Of a stretch of 5,250 bases of DNA, positions 1-5,250 are shown one piece after another. A program made the position numbers and the translations under genes. This DNA is from Planctomycetota bacterium (GTDB taxonomy: Bacteria > Planctomycetota > Planctomycetia > Pirellulales > Thermoguttaceae): contig JABMRP010000210.1 in the NCBI GenBank assembly GCA_013202535.1, forward strand, positions 1 through 5,250, given 5' to 3'. Positions within the stretch are counted from its first letter, which is position 1; each line of letters begins with the position of its first letter. Below the pieces are notes generated by a model. It saw nothing but the letters and a program-made list of their open reading frames with translations, was not told where the DNA came from and made no database searches.

Positions 1-2507
1 ACTACGTGGCGAACCTGCACGTCATGGAGAAAGACGGGAGCAAAGCACGACGATTGTGCTTTGACCAGGATCACAATTGGTATCCTTCCCTGCTGCCCAA
101 CGGCCGCGTCTTGTATCTTCGTTGGGAATACACGGACACGCCGCACTATTTCAGTCGCGTGCTGATGCACATGAATCCCGACGGCACCGATCAGGTGGAG
201 TTCTACGGAAGCAACTCGTACTGGCCAAACGGACTGTGGTACGCTCGGGCGATTCCGGGCAGCAGTTCCAAGTTCGCGGCCATCGTTTCCGGTCATCACG
301 GCAGCACTCGCTTTGGAGAACTGGCGGTGTTTGACGTGGCCAAGGGCCGTTTTGAAACCAGCGGAGTCATCCAGCGAATCCCGGGCTATGGGGAGCCCGT
401 GGAACCGGTCATCGTGGACGGCTTATCCAACGGCTCCTGGCCGAAGTTCATCCATCCGTTTCCTCTGAGCGACAAGTACTTCCTGGTATCCGCAAGACTC
501 ACCGCGGGCACGGCACCGGTCGGCATCTATCTCGTGGACGTCTTCGACAACATTCTTCCGATCCAAGAGATTCCCGGGCATATGTTGCTCGAACCGATTC
601 CGATCCGCAAGACCGAACGGCCTCCCCTGCGCCCCCATCTCGTACCAGCCAACTCGGCTCGGGCGACCGTATATATCCAGGACGTCTATGTCGGCAAGGG
701 CTTGCGGAGCGTACCACGCGGAACGGTTTCGTCGCTGCGCGTTTTTCAGTACGAGTACGGGTACCGCGACTGCGCTGGCGCTAACTCGATCGCTTGCGAC
801 GGCGGCTGGGATGTGCGTCGCATCATTGGAACCGTTCCCGTCCATGAGGACGGATCCGCTTCCTTCGTCGTGCCGGCGAACACCCCCATTTCCGTGCAGC
901 CGCTGGACGCCCAAGGGAAGGCCATGGCCTTGTTCCGGAGTTGGTTCGTCGGCATGCCCGGGGAAACCGTTTCCTGCATCGGGTGCCATGAGGATCAAAA
1001 CGAAGCGGTGCCGAACGTGCGGAGCATCGCTTCCCGCACACGCCCGGCGATTCCGGAGCCTTGGTATGGCCCGAAACGGGGTTTCAGCTTTATTCGTGAA
1101 GTGCAGCCGGTCCTGGACAAATACTGCATCGGCTGCCACTCGGGCGCCAATGCTGAAGAGCGAGCGATACCGGACTTCTCTTATGACCCCGGTGATAGAA
1201 AGAAATATGTGAGAATCGGTAAGTCGAACTTCTTTTCCACGTCGTACGCCGCTCTGCATCCCTACGTGCGGCGCAATGGACTGGAAGGAGACTACCACCC
1301 GCTGACGCCGCTGGAGTTTCACGCGGACACATCGGAACTGATTCAAATACTCAAGAAGAACCACCACGGAGTGAACTTGGACAACGAGGCCTGGGATCGG
1401 CTCGTCACATGGATCGATTTGAACGTTCCCTTCTACGGCACGTGGCTGGAAGCGTCCACCGGCAAGCTGGGTGGAGATGACAATCGCGTTCAGAGGCGAT
1501 ATGAACTAAAGAAACGGTATGCAGGCGTGGATGAGGACGTCGAGGCCGTCACTCACGCGTATGTCCCCGTGACGTTTGTCGAACCTGTTCCACCGGAACG
1601 TTCGGTCGGAGAAGTAAGCGTTGAAGGTTGGCCTTTTGACTCCGGCGCCGCGAAAGCGAAACAGGGTGCGGACGCGAGGATGACGATTGCGCTGACCGAT
1701 CAGGTTCGCATGAACTTCGTAAGGATTCCCGCGGGGCGTTTTGTCATGGGCAGCAGGGACGGGGAACTCGATGAACTGCCCCCGCGTGTCGCAGCCATTC
1801 CCAAACCGTTCTGGATGGCGACCACGGAAGTATCCAACGAACAGTACCAGGTCTTCGATGAACGTCATGATAGCGGTTTTCTCGATGCCTGGTGGGTGAA
1901 TCAACCCCGGCGCGGTTACGACGTTCGTCAACCGGACAACCCGGTGATCCGCGTGTCGTCGGAAAGAGCCATGGAGTTCTGCGAGTGGCTTTCCAGGAAA
2001 ACGGGGAAAAGGGTCACGCTGCCTACGGAGGCTCAATGGGAATGGGCGTGCCGAGCCGGAAGCGCGGACGCCATGTCTTATGGTGAAAGAGCGGCTGACT
2101 TCTCGGCCTTCGAGAACTTGGCGGATGTGACAACAAAGCAACTGGCCCGAGGCGGCATCGCGAACACTCCCGCTGAAAACCCCACTCCCGCCGAGACGTA
2201 CTTGCCGGCAGTTTACACTTCCGACGACGGTGCCCTGGTAACGACCCGGATTGGAAGCTATCGCCCCAATGCCTGGGGCCTGTATGACATGCACGGAAAC
2301 GTTCAAGAATGGACACGGTCTACGTATCAGCCGTATCCCTATTGCGATATGGACGGCCGGAACGAACCGGACGCCGCGGAAAGAAAGGCCGTCCGCGGCG
2401 GATCCTGGCGAGACCGGCCGAAACGCGCCACAGCCTCGTACCGCCGCGATTATCCCGCGTGGCAAGCCGTGTACAACGTGGGGTTCAGGGTCATTATTGA
2501 AGAGTGA
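1..2507 (+). CDS. Hydrazine synthase alpha-like dihaem protein with C-terminal FGE/SUMF1-like domain (5' partial)
   Basis: The frame is open from the window edge (first full codon at 3) to TGA at 2505-2507. Residues below count from the in-frame GTG at 6, which is probably an internal valine because it falls inside a propeller blade. Seen: residues 1 to about 230 resemble TolB/PD40-type beta-propeller blades (DGSKARRL, then LPNGRVLYLRWEYTD). Residues about 240-340 match the HZS-alpha middle domain (GTVPVHEDGSASFVVPAN, then RSWFVGMPGETVSCIGCH), with a haem c site at C324-C327-H328. A second CIGCH at C374-H378 follows FIREVQPVLDKY, as in planctomycete-type cytochromes. H453 and H454 lie in a conserved-looking segment ending WIDLNVPFYG. 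Residues about 569-832 form an FGE/SUMF1 (C-type-lectin-like) domain with LPTEAQWEWACRAG (672-685), GNVQEW (764-769), RGGSW (797-801) and terminal GFRV. Known: CxxCH binds haem covalently outside the cytoplasm, so a signal peptide should lie upstream. Inferred: an extracytoplasmic electron-transfer or redox protein with a binding or structural tail. The substrate is unknown. Confidence 0.88.
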   Translation, partial: YVANLHVMEKDGSKARRLCFDQDHNWYPSLLPNGRVLYLRWEYTDTPHYFSRVLMHMNPDGTDQVEFYGSNSYWPNGLWYARAIPGSSSKFAAIVSGHHGSTRFGELAVFDVAKGRFETSGVIQRIPGYGEPVEPVIVDGLSNGSWPKFIHPFPLSDKYFLVSARLTAGTAPVGIYLVDVFDNILPIQEIPGHMLLEPIPIRKTERPPLRPHLVPANSARATVYIQDVYVGKGLRSVPRGTVSSLRVFQYEYGYRDCAGANSIACDGGWDVRRIIGTVPVHEDGSASFVVPANTPISVQPLDAQGKAMALFRSWFVGMPGETVSCIGCHEDQNEAVPNVRSIASRTRPAIPEPWYGPKRGFSFIREVQPVLDKYCIGCHSGANAEERAIPDFSYDPGDRKKYVRIGKSNFFSTSYAALHPYVRRNGLEGDYHPLTPLEFHADTSELIQILKKNHHGVNLDNEAWDRLVTWIDLNVPFYGTWLEASTGKLGGDDNRVQRRYELKKRYAGVDEDVEAVTHAYVPVTFVEPVPPERSVGEVSVEGWPFDSGAAKAKQGADARMTIALTDQVRMNFVRIPAGRFVMGSRDGELDELPPRVAAIPKPFWMATTEVSNEQYQVFDERHDSGFLDAWWVNQPRRGYDVRQPDNPVIRVSSERAMEFCEWLSRKTGKRVTLPTEAQWEWACRAGSADAMSYGERAADFSAFENLADVTTKQLARGGIANTPAENPTPAETYLPAVYTSDDGALVTTRIGSYRPNAWGLYDMHGNVQEWTRSTYQPYPYCDMDGRNEPDAAERKAVRGGSWRDRPKRATASYRRDYPAWQAVYNVGFRVIIEE
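975..989 (+). other. First haem c attachment motif (CIGCH)
   Basis: The codons spell Cys-Ile-Gly-Cys-His at residues 324-328, counted from the GTG at 6. The motif directly follows the PGETVS segment, which is its usual position in the HZS-alpha-like middle domain. From memory, anammox hydrazine synthase alpha has a tyrosine four residues after this histidine that acts as haem ligand; here that residue is Asn332. A hydrazine-forming haem of that type is therefore unlikely. Confidence 0.85.
1125..1139 (+). other. Second haem c attachment motif (CIGCH)
   Basis: The codons spell Cys-Ile-Gly-Cys-His at residues 374-378, 50 residues after the first site. The preceding FIREVQPVLDKY is the usual lead-in to the CxxCH of planctomycete-type cytochrome domains. 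The distal ligand is not evident; His453 or His454 in KKNHHGV are candidates by inference. Confidence 0.87.
1710..2504 (+). other. FGE/SUMF1-like domain of the first gene, lacking the catalytic cysteines
   Basis: This segment encodes about 265 residues, close to a complete FGE-sulfatase-family domain. It opens with MNFVRIPAGRFVMGS and closes with GFRVIIEE. Family landmarks are in the right order: the TTEVSNEQYQVF segment, the LPTEAQWEWACRAG helix, NAWGLYDMHGNVQEW and VRGGSW. In true formylglycine-generating enzymes a pair of cysteines follows the RGGS motif. Here that stretch reads RDRPKRATASYRRDYPAW and has no cysteine. By inference the domain does not make formylglycine; it may be structural, bind a ligand, or act like the non-sulfatase members of the superfamily. 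Genome annotation pipelines often mislabel such domains as sulfatase-modifying enzymes. Confidence 0.85.
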
Positions 2508-2556
2508 TGTTGGCTCCACGGCGTGATTGGGACTGTTCGAGAGATTAGTGCCGTAG

Positions 2557-2576
2557 CCGAACTCGCCCGAGTTTGG
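2557..2576 (+). terminator. Possible weak hairpin terminator or attenuator between the genes
   Basis: CCGAACTC (2557-2564) pairs with GAGTTTGG (2569-2576) around a GCCC loop, giving an 8-bp stem with one G-T wobble. It lies 49 bases after the stop of the first gene and 26 before the start of the second. The following bases (ATTGTTCGACTC) contain several T but no proper T-tract, so efficient intrinsic termination is doubtful. It could instead be a processing or attenuation hairpin, or chance. Confidence 0.35.
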
Positions 2577-2590
2577 ATTGTTCGACTCAA

Positions 2591-2596
2591 AGAAGG
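2591..2596 (+). promoter_or_regulatory. Ribosome binding site of the propeller gene
   Basis: AGAAGG lies six bases before the ATG at 2603 and is a good Shine-Dalgarno match. It decides the start: the alternatives in frame are GTG at 2600, too close to it, and TTG at 2573. The nearest in-frame upstream stop is TAG at 2546-2548. The chosen ATG also gives a complete signal peptide. Confidence 0.75.
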
Positions 2597-2602
2597 TCGG
2601 TG

Positions 2603-5250
2603 ATGAAATCAACGGTGTTGTTTGTGTGTATGATTGCGCTTTGCGCGTTCTCCCGCCTGAATGCGGGCGAGAGCGTGGCCGCCGCCCAGTCTCCGGGACC
2701 AGACGCGCAGACGATTCTGGAACAGACCGGCATCTCCGGCGGGCTTTGCCTGATAGTGGGCGGGAAGTCGCTTGCGCTTGCCGAGGCGTTTGCGGACAGA
2801 AGTTCGCTTTATGTGCAGGTGCTTCAACCAGATCACGACGAGGCTCACACGTGGGGGATTAGGGTCGCCGCGGGGGACCGGCGCGAACAACTGGGAGTGC
2901 GCAATGCGCCGTTTGACGCGGACGATTACAGTTCCAAGTTGTTCAATCTCATCGTTGTGGAAGACCCCGCCGCACTGGGTCGGGCGGGCTTGGCGGACGT
3001 CAATCGAATCCTCGTGCCGCGTGGCGTGGTCATGTTCCGCAAATTGCCGCCAGGTGTCGCAGCGGATGCGAAACAACTGAGCATGGAACCGGTCAGAATC
3101 CCTGGCTGGGAAATGGCGCTGCGTAGCCCGCTTGAGCCGGTCAATTGGAAACTACCGCTTGCCCTGAAATGGCATGCCGGTCCGCGCACGCAGATCGCCA
3201 ATGGTTACACCGGCATCGCCACGAGTGACGGCACGCTCTTCTACATGGAACGTATGGAACTTGACGAGGGCGATCTGAACAAGAGCGCCGCCGTGGTTCT
3301 CGCGCGGGATGCCTATAACGGCCGGACCCTCTGGACGTGGGAGGCGCCCGGCGGCTGGAACCGCTACAACGGTCTGGCGGTTACCAGTGATGGCCGCCTG
3401 TTCGTGAGGACCGGCGACGGCAAAGTATTCCGGCTGGACGGCGTCACAGGCGAAGTCCTTTCCGAAGTGGTTCCGAACGTGCATCGTGAAGCCCGGATCG
3501 CGCTCGTCAGTGACGACCTGTTTTCTGTCGGCGGTAATGTTCACTCCACGAAGACAGGCGAGTTCCTGTGGAAGGTCCCCTACTACAGGTATCAGCCGCT
3601 GCACGGAAGCATCATCGGTGAGAAGATCTACTTTTCGGAAGGCATCAACCTATATGCGAAGAAGCTTGCCGACGGTTCGGAGATATGGACGAAACCCCTA
3701 CCCGATCTAGCCGGCCCGTTTCGCTCGTTGTCGAAGGCCGGCGATTACCTGTTGATCCGCATGAAGGGCACCACAAAAGAAGAGTGCCCGATCGCCGTCC
3801 TCAATCCGGCTGACGGCACGGCGCTGTGGTCCTACACCCTGAAGGTGCGCATCTCCGGGAACGAGCGATATTTCGATGCCGGCAAAGTAAGGTTAACGAC
3901 CGTAGACGACAAGCTGCTGATGTACTATCGCCACAACCAGCAGCGGAGCTACGACGATGAGGTTGTGGTCACCCGGCTCGACCTGGCCACTGGCAAGGTC
4001 GAGATCGAAGACCGTGTGCTCGAAAACGCGGGGGATTATCACGGATGTTTTCCCGAGTTGCAACTCGGCGACTATATCGCCTATTACGATCTTTGGATCA
4101 ACAAAAAGACGCTCACCACAACGCTGTTAAGAATGCCGCATCCGGCATGTTTCTTCGGGATGACTTCCGGAAACGGATTGGTTTACAACTTTCCCAGCCG
4201 CAAGAGCGGCCCGATCGCCGCGGTCGGCCCCGCTGACGCGACCTTGAAAGGGAGGCCGGGCGGCAACATTCTCAAGACGTTCGCAAAGGCAACAACGGGC
4301 GAGGCGACCACGGCGGATGACTGGCCCACGTTTCGTGGAAACCCCGCGGGCGGCAACTTCACCAAAACGAAACTCGGTACCCAGTTCGTGAAAGCTTGGG
4401 AAACATCGGTTGGGTGGGGCGGAAAGAACTTTGGCGTGATGAGCGGCCAGCGCACGGGGCTGACGCAGGCGGTTTCCGCTTACGGGCTTGTCGTGGTTTC
4501 GGATATTGACGGGCAGCGCATCGTGGCGCTTGACGCCGCCGACGGGAAAGAGAAGTGGGTCTTTCACGTGGGCAGCCGCGTGGATTATCCGCCCACCCTT
4601 TACAGAGGATTGTGCCTCTTCGCGGCTCGGGACGGCTGGGTCTATTGTCTTGACGCCAAATCCGGCAGGCTGGTTTATAAGCTGCTCGCTGTCTCTCAGG
4701 AACGTTACATCGGAGGTCGGGAGAAGCTGGAATCGAGATGGGCTCTGACATCGGATGTTCTGATTGTGGGCGGCGTAGCTTATGTCAGCTATGGAGGAGG
4801 TGGACTGGCTTTCAGGCCCGAGACCGGGGAGATCGTTGAGGCCGATGACCCGGGTGACGTTGCTCTCGGTATACAGACTATTCAAGGCGGTAGAGAGCTG
4901 CGGATCTCTTACGATTTGCTGACCAAAGGCAACAGCATCCCCCGCACGAACGAGGACAACTGGCACGGTTTTCAACGGCAGAAGTTTGGCAGACGCCTTG
5001 ATGCCCGAGTACTGTCTTTTGACGACACGCTGACCGTGGCCTATACCTTCAAGCCCAAGGGCGAAGGATGGGCCAACCAGGGGTGGCTTCACCTGATTTC
5101 GATCGACAAAGATCCAACGAAACCGCTTTGGAGATCTGACCCGACCGAACTGGTTGTGGACGACATGGTTCTGTCGCCGCGGTACATCTATTGTGTGGGA
5201 CACTACCAACGAATCAAGAAGGCCCCAGAACTCTGGATCGTTTCCAGGGA
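2603..5250 (+). CDS. Secreted PQQ-type beta-propeller protein with N-terminal methyltransferase-like domain (3' partial)
   Basis: Translation from ATG 2603 gives 882 codons without a stop and continues past the window. Seen: residues 1-21 are a Sec signal peptide (Lys2, hydrophobic core 5-16, likely cleavage after LNA21) with no lipobox. Residues about 35-147 have the layout of a class I methyltransferase: TILEQTGISGGLCLIVGG, then NLIVVEDPAAL (115-125) and ILVPRGVVMF (136-145). A propeller follows from LALKWHAGPR (186-195), with blade motifs of the type LDxxTGxxLW near residues 236, 278, 317, 356, 400 and 459. A second repeat set opens with DDWPTFRGN (572-580) and includes LDAADGKEKW (643) and RDGWVYCLDAKSG (from 676). 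Known: this propeller class includes BamB and quinoprotein dehydrogenases, but the repeat alone does not prove PQQ binding. Inferred: an extracytoplasmic scaffold or redox partner of the upstream dihaem protein. No catalytic dehydrogenase residues were recognised. Confidence 0.9.
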   Translation, partial: MKSTVLFVCMIALCAFSRLNAGESVAAAQSPGPDAQTILEQTGISGGLCLIVGGKSLALAEAFADRSSLYVQVLQPDHDEAHTWGIRVAAGDRREQLGVRNAPFDADDYSSKLFNLIVVEDPAALGRAGLADVNRILVPRGVVMFRKLPPGVAADAKQLSMEPVRIPGWEMALRSPLEPVNWKLPLALKWHAGPRTQIANGYTGIATSDGTLFYMERMELDEGDLNKSAAVVLARDAYNGRTLWTWEAPGGWNRYNGLAVTSDGRLFVRTGDGKVFRLDGVTGEVLSEVVPNVHREARIALVSDDLFSVGGNVHSTKTGEFLWKVPYYRYQPLHGSIIGEKIYFSEGINLYAKKLADGSEIWTKPLPDLAGPFRSLSKAGDYLLIRMKGTTKEECPIAVLNPADGTALWSYTLKVRISGNERYFDAGKVRLTTVDDKLLMYYRHNQQRSYDDEVVVTRLDLATGKVEIEDRVLENAGDYHGCFPELQLGDYIAYYDLWINKKTLTTTLLRMPHPACFFGMTSGNGLVYNFPSRKSGPIAAVGPADATLKGRPGGNILKTFAKATTGEATTADDWPTFRGNPAGGNFTKTKLGTQFVKAWETSVGWGGKNFGVMSGQRTGLTQAVSAYGLVVVSDIDGQRIVALDAADGKEKWVFHVGSRVDYPPTLYRGLCLFAARDGWVYCLDAKSGRLVYKLLAVSQERYIGGREKLESRWALTSDVLIVGGVAYVSYGGGGLAFRPETGEIVEADDPGDVALGIQTIQGGRELRISYDLLTKGNSIPRTNEDNWHGFQRQKFGRRLDARVLSFDDTLTVAYTFKPKGEGWANQGWLHLISIDKDPTKPLWRSDPTELVVDDMVLSPRYIYCVGHYQRIKKAPELWIVSR
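2705..3043 (+). other. Degenerate methyltransferase-like domain of the propeller gene
   Basis: Residues about 35-147 follow the order of a Rossmann-like SAM methyltransferase: a first strand and loop (GGLCLIVGGKS, 46-56), a helix (LALAEAF), a second strand (SLYVQVL), a motif-IV-like strand (NLIVVEDP) and a carboxy-proximal ILVPRGVVMF resembling the common LxPGG turn. Related planctomycete-type propeller proteins, as I recall them, carry a GCGDG-like glycine loop here. This one has only VGGKS, and the PGG turn has become PRG. The domain sits behind a signal peptide, where SAM is not expected. By inference it is a structural or ligand-binding relic rather than an enzyme. Confidence 0.55.

Noticed and set aside
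6..8. GTG as the true start codon of the first gene
   Set aside because: The frame is open to the window edge, no ribosome binding site is visible, and the start would fall inside a propeller blade and leave a haem protein without a signal peptide.
423..1367. Long minus-strand open frame (314 codons)
   Set aside because: It lies wholly antisense to the well-supported HZS-alpha-like region, and its translation has arginine-rich, low-complexity character with no recognisable motif.
1..2507. Genuine anammox hydrazine synthase subunit
   Set aside because: The FGE-like tail and the lack of the expected tyrosine near the first haem site argue against it, and no beta or gamma subunit gene is in the window.
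2508..2602. Sigma-70-type promoter before the propeller gene
   Set aside because: TTGG-containing -35 candidates near 2510 and 2527 have no acceptable -10 box at the proper spacing.
1506..2612. Long minus-strand open frame (368 codons)
   Set aside because: It is antisense to the FGE-like domain, whose family motifs are clear on the + strand; no domain is recognisable in the minus-strand product.
4127..5209. Long minus-strand open frame (360 codons)
   Set aside because: It is antisense to the second propeller, which has clear repeat motifs on the + strand; it is a by-product of codon bias.
1..5250. CRISPR array, tRNA, rRNA, insertion sequence or prophage element
   Set aside because: No repeat-spacer pattern, cloverleaf, terminal inverted repeats or transposase motifs were seen; nearly all bases are accounted for by the two genes.

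Overview
The window holds two large genes on the + strand, both cut by a window edge, with one 95-base gap between them. Nothing on the minus strand looks real. Base composition is moderately GC-rich by eye. The first gene is an exported-type multidomain protein: a beta-propeller, a hydrazine-synthase-alpha-like middle region with two CxxCH haem c sites, and a C-terminal formylglycine-generating-enzyme (FGE/SUMF1)-like domain. The second is a secreted protein with PQQ-type beta-propeller repeats. Its N-terminus looks like a worn class I methyltransferase fold. Both architectures are typical of the Planctomycetota-Verrucomicrobiota-Lentisphaerota group and nearby candidate phyla such as Hydrogenedentes. 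That is a lineage guess from protein architecture, not from a marker gene.

Layout: positions 1-2507 are the 3' part of the dihaem/FGE-like gene, whose N-terminus lies upstream of the window. Positions 2508-2602 are intergenic, with a GC-rich hairpin (2557-2576) and a good ribosome binding site (2591-2596). Positions 2603-5250 are the 5' part of the propeller gene. It starts with a signal peptide, stays open for 882 codons and runs off the window.

The co-directional arrangement and short gap suggest possible co-transcription, though the hairpin could attenuate or separate the two. Both products are predicted to act outside the cytoplasm. One has covalent haem for electron transfer or redox chemistry. 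The other is a double propeller that could be a scaffold, a binding protein or a quinoprotein-like partner. A joint extracytoplasmic redox or polymer-processing role is inference only. The first protein should not be called a true hydrazine synthase: it has an FGE-like tail and lacks a tyrosine where I recall the anammox enzyme's unusual haem ligand. The FGE-like domain also lacks the catalytic cysteine pair, so it is probably not a sulfatase activator. The most interesting points are this fusion and the exported methyltransferase-like domain with a degraded cofactor loop.
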